The position numbers and the translations under genes are program-made. A stretch of 64,000 nucleotides of DNA. Source: Siphonodentalium dalli. Taxonomy: Eukaryota; Mollusca; Scaphopoda; Gadilida; Siphonodentaliidae. This document shows positions 12,480 through 25,500 of this stretch, piece by piece (position 1 is the first letter of the stretch; each line of letters begins with the position of its first letter). The stretch covers positions 214,597,982 through 214,661,981 of the forward strand of contig CP136063.1 of the NCBI GenBank assembly GCA_032622095.1. Reading direction: 5' to 3'. The notes under the pieces are model-generated. The model searched no databases. It was not told the DNA's origin and saw only the letters and a program-made list of their open reading frames with translations.

Positions 12480-13250
12480 ATTTAATATTTATTATTAATT
12501 GTTTGTATTCAGTGCGATGATCCGGTATATTCATTCCGTCGTGTATTGCGTCCGTAATTAAATTACGTTATTTTCGTGGGCTGACTTTTATCATTCGCGA
12601 ATTTCTTGCCGCGCTGAAAACCCAAGTGTATTTTTGTGGGGGAAATGTAAGCTATACAGTATACACAGTATACAGGTGTGTACTAATGCTAAAATGTCTG
12701 ACTTCCGTTCCTATGTGAACGGACAAGTTCTAAATCTGCGAAAACCGGCTTAATCATTCATACTTTCCACTAAATTGTGACACATGGGTTGTCTTCGAGC
12801 TGCCTCTTCGAACTGTCGGATATGACGTGTCTTCATGCGTTGAAATGACAGTGCTGTGACTATCAAAATACTGACACAAGATGATACAGGTACAATTAAC
12901 AAGAGCTTCGATGTCAACCACTGGTGACAATAATATCAACAACAACAGCAACTATTAGAACTGTGACAGAACGAGAGAGAAGTGCGGGAGTCACACCGAA
13001 AGTTGGCAGCACCCGGAATCCCAAGCTTAAAGTAAAGTATTCATTGATAGCACTCGTCGCCATAAACAATCTTTACATATCCGGAAACAAAGCAGTCCTC
13101 TTGCGATTCAAAATATATGATAAAAGCTGTGCGGTGCAGCTAGAAGTGGTTATTGTTAATCCGTAGCACCAGCGAAAGACGAGGGACAATGGTTGCTACC
13201 TTGTCTGCTTCAAGATAGATAATCTATATCAACACGTATACTGTAGACAC
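12480..13250. other. Region upstream of exon 1
   Basis: No independent gene is supported. This would be the promoter or 5' UTR region of the five-exon gene if exon 1 is the first exon. No convincing TATA box is placed at a sensible distance from the ATG. A TTGCAG at 13251-13256 could be an acceptor for an upstream untranslated exon. The 80-codon frame at 12924-13166 has no domain features. Confidence 0.35.
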
Positions 13251-13277
13251 TTGCAGGGAAACTGGCTTCTGTGCAAC

Positions 13278-13581
13278 ATGCTCTGGGTACCGTTCTTCGT
13301 TTTCGTGTGGAGATCTGTTGCCTCCGTCCGGGTAAATTTGTTCACGTCGCATAGCGACTATGGCATCCCACCACAAGACGGAGTTGAACTTCAGCGTGGG
13401 AAGTTTAGTGTGACAACATGTACATTACTGTGCGCAGGGAAACATGGTTGTACATCATTCGTGCACTGTTCCGGGATAGAGGGATGCACACTGGTCAGTT
13501 TGCCTATTTACGACAGCATCATCACTGGACATCAACAACCTGGTTGTGATTTATACACCACTGATTCAAATCATTCACTGC
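13278..13581 (+). CDS. Exon 1: signal peptide and PAN/apple-like domain
   Basis: The ATG at 13278 opens a frame with a hydrophobic leader (WVPFFVFVW) and a plausible cleavage after about residue 17. The PAN/apple-like core has the pattern Cys-x3-Cys-x5-Cys-x5-Cys-x5-Cys with a last Cys 20 residues on. The spacing and the aromatic/Leu positions (TSFVHC, CTLVS, CDLY) are typical of the fold. The exon ends at 13581 before GTAAGT, leaving a single C (phase 1). Reading through the donor stops after two codons, which supports splicing. The upstream in-frame codons lack a better start. The PAN assignment is by pattern and should be confirmed with a profile search. Confidence 0.8.
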
Positions 13582-16500
13582 GTAAGTAAATTGTTACATT
13601 TGTTGCGAATTCTGAATCATAATTTATAGAATACGCTGAATTTAGAGAATCAAACAGCTCTAAGATTTCCTTCCAATTTGTGCCGTATGACTTCTTCACT
13701 TTATATTATTTAGACATAACAATCACATGCTGTAATTAATGTAAACATCTATACTAATAAGTTATTAGTAATAACACTCAATTGTGTTTGTTTGTCTGTC
13801 TGCCTGTGTGGCTATGGGCGACCAAACGGCTTGACCCTATGAGCTGAAAATATGTATAGAGGCGATATTTGTTCAGGGAGTGTTATGGGATAGGTGCCGC
13901 TGACGTCAGTTATCTTAAAGGCACTGGTAATTAATTTAACACAATAATTAATTACACAGCTAATATGGTTGAATCTGATCGTTGAACATGTATTCACAAG
14001 GTAAATTGACTCGATGACTATCAAGTCATGCGATAGGCGCCGTTCACATCGGATGGCATAAAGGGGCATTAATAAACAATTCCAATTAAATACTTAATCT
14101 TATACCCAAAATGGATGGATCATCATATATGATCAATACAGAGGGTTCCTTATCAGTGTATGAGATATGTGGGGGGAATTGGTAGATCAGTGGAATATTA
14201 TGGGATATGCGCCTTTCACCTCAACTGACTAAAAGGAGGCTAATAAATTATATTAACATAGGTGATACATGAAGAGCGTTTATTATCAGCTCAGAAGATA
14301 TGTGTGGAAATTGGCATACAGAGGTAATTAATTTGGCAATGGGGAATGTTATGAGGTAGTTGTCGTTGACACCATATCACTTAAAGAGGCACTAATAATT
14401 AGCAATAAAGAACGTTTATTATTAACTTAAAAGATAGATTTGGATTAGTATGGATTATTTATTTGAACAAAATATAATACATGATACAAAACAATAATAA
14501 TCTGTCCTGAAATTTGCACCCATTACAGGCCGTCTTACTGCCACCCCTCATACACAATAGAGAACAAGTAGATGACGATCATAGCGTTGAGTGACAATAA
14601 AGATGTGGCACGAAGGTCAGCTATGGCTGAACAGATTTGTTAAAATTTTGGGGTTGTGTTATAGTCATCCATTTTGTTCTGGCAGCTGTGTTTAAAAATA
14701 TGTCTATACAATTATGTGTCCATGATTTTTGTCCTTAAATGGTGAGTATTCCAGGGTTACGGTACAAGACGAGGACACGTTTCTTGGGCGCAATTATACA
14801 CAATACACATACTTATTGTTCCAATTACTTTCTACAGCCACGGCATTCCGCGTTATTACAATTTACTGAGTTACTATGGTGTGATTGCACATTATAATTA
14901 TTGAAAAATTCAAGATGGTTCTGCTAGCTGCAATTTTGTGTGTTGGGTCCAAGCAGTTCCACACTTGGGAATTAGTATCTTGGTAGAATTTGGGAGAAAT
15001 TCGTCCTTGGAATTGTAATAGCCTAGTTTTCGCACTATCCAGTTGTTGATATAGGAGTATACTTAAATAAATTTTCGAAAGACGGCGGGAGATTTTGTTT
15101 TTGTCAATCGTATATAATCAGTGTGCTTTGAAGATAATACAGGTTATGGAATTTAAGTTGTTTTAGAATTTTAAACAACGGCTCAGTATGACTGCGATAT
15201 CTTTTATTGCATAAAATCCGGACAGCAAAATCAGATTCAGTCAAACTATATGGAGTCACTGTCGTATATTATTTTGTCGCCGATAAATATATTGTTGAAT
15301 TTTGACGGCATGAACTTGGAAACGCGCACATTTTTAACTTTGACCATTTGCAGGGGGCACAAAACAACAGTAATTCACCGTAAAACTGATGAAATGGTAT
15401 GGGACCGTCGGATTATAACGGTCCGACAATGTCAAACCGACAGTATTTTCTAACAGTGTATATTTGTGCGCATTACGCACGTGACCTGAGTGCAATGACG
15501 CTCTCATTTCGTATACGGAAAGCAGAAGCAGTTTAAATGTTATTGAATATTCAAACTTCCGTTTCTCAAATAAAGCTGTGCATTTTAAATTCTTATCATA
15601 CATTTTTTAACCTGCTATTGTGATGAATTAAAAAATATTTAGGTGGCAATTTGCCCGGAAATTTCGTATTCGGCAATAATGCTTGGTGTAAAATTTTCCT
15701 GATCATTAGTATTCATAGTTTGACAATGCGGGTCTTCGTCAGAAAATTCAACAGAATGTTCACAATATGCTACATGTACATGTACTCAAATGTGTTACTG
15801 TCAACGCCCAATGGTGTTACAGAGTTAGCATATTTGTTTTTTCTTGTATCCTCGGCACTTACTTCGTTATTAGTCGACCGCAAAACCACCGTTTTGGTTA
15901 ATGCGTGAGTTAGCGTCTACTGTTGTTTACTGTGGATTCCGGGGGTATCATTCTGTTGAATCCATCGACTGTCGCAAATTTTTAGAAATATAGGTAAAAA
16001 GGTGGTGGCCAAAATTGCCGTTGTTTTCAACCTGATTTCACAAATTCCCCAAGGTTGCCGGTAGATTCTTTAGAAGGATAGCCTTTACCACAAGAATCCA
16101 CAGAGAGAGAGAAATTATACGCTAAGACACGCATTGGTGCCTTGGCGGTAGGACTATATCGAGTTGTTATTCTTCCAACATTTATCGTAATTCATTGCGG
16201 AGCAAAATTATTTATGTGACTTTTTATGGCATTATCATAGTAGTAGGGCGGCTCTGTGTCAAAAAAAGGGTGAATCGTGCATTTTAAGGTGAAAGCAACA
16301 AACTTTGTATACAACATCCTGAGGTGATATCTTGTGGATTTGGATATCATGCCAAGCTAGGGAAAGCCCATGGTTGCCATGGTAACCACCGAAAAACATA
16401 GCCGCCAAAAATGCCAAATTGGCTTTTTGCGGAAGTGCGATTTTGGTGCCCCTCTCCCTGCACTGCACCCCTGACTCAAATAGCGCCAATTTTGCCATAT

Positions 16501-19500
16501 TGAAAGCACACGATTAGATTCCTCGTTTCATAGAGAAGAATGTTTATCAACTTTGTGGAAATCGGCGCTAAACAGGTTTATTAATTCTTGTGCACCTCTC
16601 CCCTTCCATGCATCACTGACTCAAATGACGCCACTGTTGACGTCTGTAAACCACACCATTAGATTCCTCATGGAGATGATTATGTATAAGTTTGGTGGAA
16701 ATCGGCGAAAAAAAATTCTGCCCTTCTCCCCTTTTGTACCCCTGACAACAACAGTGTCACTTTAGAAAATTCTAACCCGCACTATCTTATCCATTATCTT
16801 GTTGTAAAAAAAGTACCAAAATAGACCTCTCTATTGTTATCAAGATGGTCTCTGTAAATTGTTATGGAACAGACATTGGCAAATATATATATATATTTGG
16901 AAAGTGTGGAGGGCACTGGCACAGGTCGGTTATCCGATTTATTATGTAATTATTTCTATGGAACTAGCTAATTTTTGTTAGGTTGTGTCGGAAATTGACA
17001 TAAAATATTGTGTTGAGCACAAACAAAGGATAATGATGTTGAAATTGGTAAAAAGCTAATTGAACTGCGTGTTAATCATATATATATTTCACAGTTTAAA
17101 GTAACGTGTGCACAGTTATATATATGGTCCAAGAACAACATGAGACATCATAGTGTCAAGGGAGACAACCCAGCTTTACACAACGTCATTTCCTGGTCGC
17201 ATTTAGCTTGCATCGGAAGTGATCAACGTAGAAATCTTCCTTCCGGGTTCGGCGTATTCTGTTTGCTGAGAACAGTTTTTGGAATGGGAAGATCGAATAT
17301 TGATTCTTTCCACATTCATCCAAATGTTCACTCAGTGAAATTTTGCGATATTCTGGATGATTTATCTCGAACACCAACTGTATATACACGCAAAAGAAAT
17401 TTTCCCGACTAACATCAGTGACCATATTATCCACACCTGGGCACTCGGATATACGCGGAATTATGTTCTTTAATTGCCTGTTGGATTGTGGGACTTTTAT
17501 GAATTTTGCTTAATCCGTAAGAGCTGCATTTCATCTCAAATTTTGTGAGATATTCGGCTTCTTTATCAGTTAGGCATTTAGAGAACTTTATGTCAAACTT
17601 CTCCTCATTTGTAGGAAGTGTCTTGTAAAAACGATCGTCCAAGAGTGTATCTTCCGATTTGTTGGCATAGTCAGTCGCTTCCATAATCACCAGTGCACCT
17701 CCTTTGTCTGCTCTTTTACAAGCAATAGTGTTGTCAGAATAAAGGCGATTTCTTGAACAGCTGGATGGGCGTATGTGACCCAGTTTGTGATTTCTAGATG
17801 GACTGGTGGCAGCACAAGAATACACAAGGATAGCCCCGTGGCTGCTGTGATTATGCATACATATTGGAATTTGGCAACGAGAAATTGTTATTTTCCTCCA
17901 CGCACGACTTACACCCAATTTTTGAACAGCTGGACAGGTTAATTGTGACCTAGTTTTTTATTTTGAGATGAACTAGTAGCGGCACAAAACGAATCCAGAA
18001 CAATAGCATCGTGGCTGCTATGGTTATGCCTACGCGGGCGATTTAGCAACGAAAACTAACCTTTTTGCATTATGTTGACCCCATGCACGACTTACGCCCA
18101 ATTTTGAACAGCTAGACGAGCGTATGTGACCTGATTTGTGATTTCTAGATGGACTAGTCGCGGCACAAGAAGAATCCAGAAAGGATGGCACCGTAGCTGC
18201 TGTGATTATGCATACATACATGTGGGCGATTCAGTAACGATTGTTATCATATTATGAGAACTGGGAACTAGAAACTGGGGTTGGTCTGGGAACTAGTAAC
18301 GGAATTCATGGAACTTGTGTAAGGGCAGATATGAAGCTACTCACAAACTCACAAACAACCTTCAACCGCATTACAGCACAATAAATTGGGTTGATACAGT
18401 GCAATGCTAATATGGGTGAATCTGTGTTTTTTTTTTAAATAAGAATTAAAAGATTATTTAGCTGGTTTTGAATGAGATGATATATACCGTACCACGGTGC
18501 CACACACCAAGGCAAACTGTATGTACTCTATATATGTAGACATCATAGGCTACATAGGTGAAGCTGTACCTCCCTGGTGTTACTTGTAGCAATCTTAGTC
18601 GACGAATCTTAATGCGCATGGAATTATACCTGCTAAGTTAATGGCACCTAATCGTATTGTTGTCTCCTAAAATTTTGTGGACCGAACAATGAAGAGCATT
18701 TTTTTGATAATTTATGTTTCCGATGGGTGGGAAAGTAGTGTGGGGACCGTGGATATAATCTAGGAATCTGGTACTGATATATACGGCACGGCAATGCCGA
18801 TAGTTGTGTGGTTTAGAATAATTCAAGTGTCCGACGGGTGGTCGAGTTGGATTGTCTTCATCTAGAAATGATACACTGATATGACCGTCGCAAATCATAT
18901 TAAATAAAAGGTCGACCGACCACAATGTCCCTGGAGACGGTGGCTAACTGAAAGTTTGGATATGTCCGGAATAAATGTCATCATCCGGAAACCTCAAATG
19001 TTGAAAATCAAGAAAATTCGTCAAACTAGGGGCCATAATTGCGGTAGAAAAGATCGGATAAGTCTGGTCTTCGAACTCGTCCAAGATATTTTTTAAAAAC
19101 AGCTCCTACGCAAAACATTGTTAAAATCGGTTAATATTTGTTCAAGTTATTGCGCTAACGAGCTAGAAAAGTCGGCAAAAATGACAAGAACTCGACAAAA
19201 ATGGTTCCAACCAAACTCAGAATTGCAGGTTCCAACGATGTTTAATATCTGTGCCAAATTAAAAAAAAAGACTGGAAAATGACGGAATATGTACACAGGC
19301 TCGGGCTAAAGTTGGGTCCCAGGATGTATGATGCTATGTCAAAAATGTTTTCTATTAAATATGTATGGCAGTGTGCGTTTTAGTCATGGTTTGGACGATG
19401 AACCCATTTCTTTGTGATAGATGCCAATATTAATCAATTAATTTGCAATTGAGTTAAAGGGAGGTAAAAGCTATTCTGCATCATAAGTTTCAAGATCTAT

Positions 19501-22500
19501 CCAAGTAGACCCACGGAGCGTCGATAAACATAGCGGTATTTTCAATTAGGAGATTCATTTCAACAGAACATTGTGTGTCATTATCTAGAGAGTGATTTTT
19601 AATCACCTCTCCAATTCTGTTCGCTGGCGATCACACAATGCCACCAGTCTCATAAGATTAATATATGGATTTCCAGAATAATGCGCCTTGGGTGGTAAAA
19701 GCCTTTTGTATTTATCACATTGAGTGCTTCTTTCAACGGTTTACATTTCAACATCAGAATCCCCTTCCTGCTGAAACTTTGACGAGTGACACATGCCAAT
19801 CGATATATGTATCGCTGGGCATGTATTGACAAGGCTGAAATATATAGCTCCAGTCTTATAATTGATGCTACGTACACAGAATGACAATGCTTTCATGAAA
19901 TTCCTATCCGATTGATTATTACAATACAAATTGGCATTGTCTTGGAGAATGACTATATACATATATTGCATATTTTGGTTATGAATGTTGGAATCGTTGT
20001 CCGACTTAAGTTGGCTGAATATTAGGCACAAATAAATTGCTAGTTTTCCGGGTGGATCCTGTCTGAGTGTAAACAAGAACTGTCAAGACTGTCACCGTAT
20101 AATCAACTTGTTTTATAGTATTAGTGTATACTTAATGCAGATATAAACAAATAAAAATTCCGTATACATGAAGATGTTGTCCGTGTGGGATGAGGTGTGT
20201 TGACAATTAATTTGGAAATGCCGCGCCACCTCATACATGTACTATAGGCTATAGTCCCGGCTTTGTCCAATGGGTCGATAGTCGGTGTGACTATACAGAG
20301 CGTTTGGGATTTCAAGTGGGTTTCGCTGATCTCTTCGTCGTATAACTGCCAGTATCGTGGGTTCTGGGACATATATTCCCGATATCGTGACGTCGTATCG
20401 TTTATACCACTATATAGACATGGCAGAAAGTCGCCACCATCTGCTCCTCTGGTATTTAAACAATTAAATCTACAATATGGATAGAGAAACCCCAGATCCA
20501 TCAGGACCTAAAACTCACACGTATTTTCAACAACAGACTGGGAGATGTTACAAAAAAACAAAGAAATGTTTTTGAAAACCGTTTAGCAGCCCATAAACAT
20601 GATTACGTAGCTAGAAGCATGGCGGCCTCTCGGGAATCCTTGCATTTCCATGCGGTGCCACTCGGCGGGCGTCCATGGGACAGGGACGCAGCCATATAAC
20701 CCCTTCCAAATGTTCGATAATTGGGCTGCAGTCGTGCACGGAGCTCAACATTGCAATTTTTGTTGCTAAATCGGCTGCGTGGCCAGAACCATTGCAGTCA
20801 CAATGGAATCCTTCCGTGTATATATGGTCGTGTCCATGTCATATATAAGATGCCCGCTCGGTGGCACCGCACGGAAATGCCAGGATTCCAGGGTGGCCGC
20901 CATGGTTCTGGCTACGCAGCCGATTTAGTAACAAAACGTGCTATTTGGTCTCCATGCACGACTTCAGACCAATTTTCGAATATTTTGAAGGGGCTATATA
21001 ATCACGTCCCTGTCCTATAGATGCCCGTTGGGTGGCACCGCACGAAAATGCAAGAATTCCCGGGTGGTCGCCATGGATCTGGCTACGCAGCCGATTTAGT
21101 ATCAAAGGGGGCTATTTTGACACTCCATGCACGACTTCAGCCCTATTTTCGAAAATATGGAACGGGTTATATGGTTGCCTCCCTGTCCTATATAGATGCC
21201 CGCTGTGCGGCACCGCACGAGAATTAAAGGATTCCCTTGTGACTGCCATGGTGCTGGCCACGCAGCCGATTTAGCAACAAAAAGTGCAATGTTGAGGTCC
21301 ATGCACGATACACATATATCATATTTTTATCAAGGTAAAATGATCACGAAACCGTTGGCGTTAAACAAAATTAATAATGATTTCCATATTACTACGGGAC
21401 ATTTACTAGGGTTGGGGCAACTGTTCAAAAACTGGTTCCTTGTATACTTTTTTAGTAGAAGCATGGCATGCATATTTTCAACATCGGAAGGGTTGTGGTA
21501 AAAAAAAATTGCACTCTATTCCAATATTTTAATGTCACGTGATCTCCAAATCCAAGATGGCTGCCGTCTTAAGGAAAAATCAGGATATTTTCGAGGATTT
21601 TTGTGCATGTTTTTGACCAAATATACCCCAAATAGCCGCCATATATCCCCAAATCATCCGGTTCACTTGCCTTTATTGTTTACTGGTTCAGTCGAAACAG
21701 CAGATGTGCTCAGGAAGGTTGGAGTTAACATTGCGGGTTGTTTAACTCAGATAAAATATAGATTTATAACATTGTACGCAAGACCTGATATAGTTGAAAA
21801 CGGTCATTGTTCATTTTGCCGTTAGAGCTGTATGGCTAGTTAACCTTCGTCAATTTTGTTCTATCTCTAACTCTATGGTTAATTGACATTCATCAAACAC
21901 ATTAAAGACAATACAAGGAATGAAATAGATTTCACTAGTGTGGGGGCAACTGTTCAAAAACTGGTTCCTTGTATACTTTTCTTAGTAGCAGCATGGCATG
22001 TGCATTTTCAACATCAGGATGGGTTGTGCTAAATAATTGGACTCTATTCCAATTTTCAATGTCAATCGACTAATCTAATGTACAGCATAAGAAACTCATC
22101 TGACATCCAAGTATTAAGAATCAAGTTATTCACCACCCCGCCAACCCACCAACCAATACATAATTTCAGATCGCAGATTTTTATTCGCAATTCGACTTCC
22201 AGTTCTATGAAATGATTGTTTATGAATGAAGGATCGTCTAATCAAATACAAAAAGTTAGAAACTTATCTACGTCGGAGTTTAAAGTTATTCGCCACCCCA
22301 AGTTTGAAGAATAAAGTTAATCGCCACCCCACCCAATTCAGATCGAAGATTTTTGTTCGCAATTCCAGTTCTAAAAATGATTGTTTTTGATTGAAGGATT
22401 ATCTAATATTATGCACAAAATAACAAACTCATATGACATCCAAGTATTGAGAATAAAGTTATTCGATACCCCCCCCCCCCCCCCAGCCCACACCCAACCA

Positions 22501-25500
22501 TCTTACAGAATTTCTTATCGCAGATTTTTGTTCGTAATTCCACTTCCAGTTCTATAATATGATTGTTTATGATTGAAGGCGTCTACTATAATGCACAAAT
22601 AGTGGGGCGGATAAATGACAAAATCGTGCATTTTATGGTAAAAGCACCAAACTTGACACGCATGTACTACATACAAAAATAAGACATTTTGGACAGCACA
22701 CTACATTTGGTTGTTTGATTGTGTTATTCAATTGTCATTTATACTCCAAGGAATGTACCATTTTAATCTACATGCATGGACTGTAGTTATGTTTGTTGTT
22801 GGTCTTCTCTTTGGCTGTTTTCATTTCATAGTCAGTGATGGTGATATGTGAAACTCAATGTTGCTCATCTCTCACGATCCAGAACAAATCATTTAGTGAA
22901 AATGTATTGCTGTCCCGATTTAAGCAAAACATGCGTCTATGTCTTAGTGCACTTTATTGTATCAAATAATTAATATCATGTCATGCCATGTCCCATCCAA
23001 TTATTTCAATCCGTGTGTGTAGCTTTATACACTGAAAATGTATTTTGAAGATTTAAAATCGGATGGTGGTCATGTCATTCCCATGTATTGATTTTGTCTT
23101 GGAGAGATCAACGGGAAGTTATCGACAAATATAACTGCACTGTGGTTCCCCGTCTGCATTTAAATCGCCAACACACCTCTGTAACTGGCTGAACCGGTTT
23201 TCATTGTTTTCAAAAATAAAAACACGTTCGATACTAAGTCCCCGGAAGACTGCTAATTTCTGAAGTTGTCATATATTACAATCCTACCCCAACAGCGTGA
23301 ATAACCGTGACAACTGTGTCCTCAAGAACAAAAACACATTGGAGGGGGAAGTCTTCGATTTTGTATTGGTTATGGCACAGTATGGTGTGGACGGCTGTTT
23401 CCTAAGTGTTTGCAAGTGACACGTTAACGGCTACTCTTTTGGCGGCGATCAGTAGACACAAAACAATAAACAAATGTGTTCGTTGCAACTTGTTATATCT
23501 GGTTACTTAACCCACAACAGCGGTTCTGGGGTTAGGACGAAAGGTTGCGAACGGACGGATAGATAGACAGATCTCATAATATGTCTATATAAACATACAT
23601 GTAAACACACCAACTTTTGTCTTTTCGGGTAAAGCATCTTGCGGAATACCACAAACAAAGTGGTGAAACTCGCGTCGAGAGACATGCCCTTTGGCAGATT
23701 TGTTTAAACGCAGAATAAGAATGGATTAGTGGTCCATGAGCGATACTTGTTTCTCAATGAATACATATCGCTCGCGATAATTTATGGCGTGTCAATAAGC
23801 GTTTTATCGGCCTGCACATTGTTCCGATTGGTAACAAGGTAGTTTGACTGCATGTTCATACCACCGAATAGAGTTATCAATTAAATGACAACTGAACGAC
23901 AAGATGCGCCCTTTGACCACCAATGTAGGTCTAAAACCAGGTTTAACTCAGATGTTTAAACTGGAGATGATGACTCCGGCCTATATGTTCAAACATAAAA
24001 CCCAACATCATAATTTTGCATATATACATAATAACTGCTAGTATACAATTTATATGCATACGTACAAAATGAAGCACGTAACAAATACTGCTCAGTTGTA
24101 TGTATTTGATTGTATATATATCGATTATAACATGTCATACAAGTGGGTTTATTCATAGGCCATGTTAAGTGATACATGTTTATCTGGCTGGTATATATAT
24201 ATATATGACATGATTTGGTGAAACATTTTGTCGCCATCAAATTGTTTTCATCAAATTTCCGTTCGATTCAGGGGTGTGAGAAGGGAGGGGTACACACGCT
24301 ATTACAAGTACTTATAATTTATGTGCACATGACAATGGTCCGGTTTTAGTCTGAACATGTCATACCGTTACTTTCAGACTTTAAGTTGTGAACGTATTGT
24401 CTGTATGTGTATGTAGCCTTAACGATAGGAGTAGAGGCAATTTGAGCCTCACTGCCACATATTCACGATCACCTATATTGACTGGCTAATGTCGCTTTTT
24501 ACCGATCCAGCAGGAAGAGAACTTTTAATGTTTAATTGAAAAACTTGGAATGAATAACTCGACACGACAAAACACAAAGGGCGCTTACTACCTCCAAGAC
24601 ACACCATGTTGTGTTGTGATGTTGTAGATCGCTCATATGAGGTTGATGGCCTTTTGTTGTCGTGAAAGGTCAGATTTGGAGAGTGGTCCAAAATTAGCCT
24701 TTAGTTTATCAAACAGCGTTCTATTGAAATTAAATTTCTATGGGAAATACCATAATGCCTATCGAAGCTCTCCATGTCTACCTTGATAATGACTTTGCTT
24801 AGAATAAACTAGAACAATAAACCGTTAAATTTGCGAAACACAATGACAATTAAATTTTCTAGAAGGATGTAGCCTTTATGTCTTTTGCAAAGAAACTGGC
24901 TGATATTGACCACTTTTACACACTAATTGGTTCATTATTCTAACATCCGATTTCAAGACTAACAACTCGCAAACTCTAAAATATTTTTAAAAACCTTGAA
25001 TGAGTTACTAAACATGACAAGCACAAAGGGCGTTTACTGACCAAGACATACCTGTTGTTTTGTTATGTTGTATATGTCTCTTATGAGACTGGTGCCCTTT
25101 TTGTCGCTGGATTATCGTGAGAGATCAGAGTTGGAGAGGGGTCCATAATTAGCCGTTGGTTTATCAAACAACGTTCTATTGACATTAATGTTCTATAGGA
25201 AAGGCCATAGTACTCATAGAAGCTCTCCAAATCTACTTGGAATATTGCTTTGTTTGGAATAGACTAAAAGATTAAACGGTGAAATTGGCGCACAATGGCA
25301 TTCAAATTTCGAGAAGGCTTACGTCTTTTGCCAAGAAACTGGCTAATATTGACCACTTTTACAAACTAATTGGTTGATCGTTCTAACGTCCGAACCAGTT
25401 ATTCATGAACTCTAACACATTTGACGAATATGGCACTGCATGAGCATCCATGTATGCATTTCCAATGGCCTAGCGTCCAATTAGAACATTAACATAAAAC

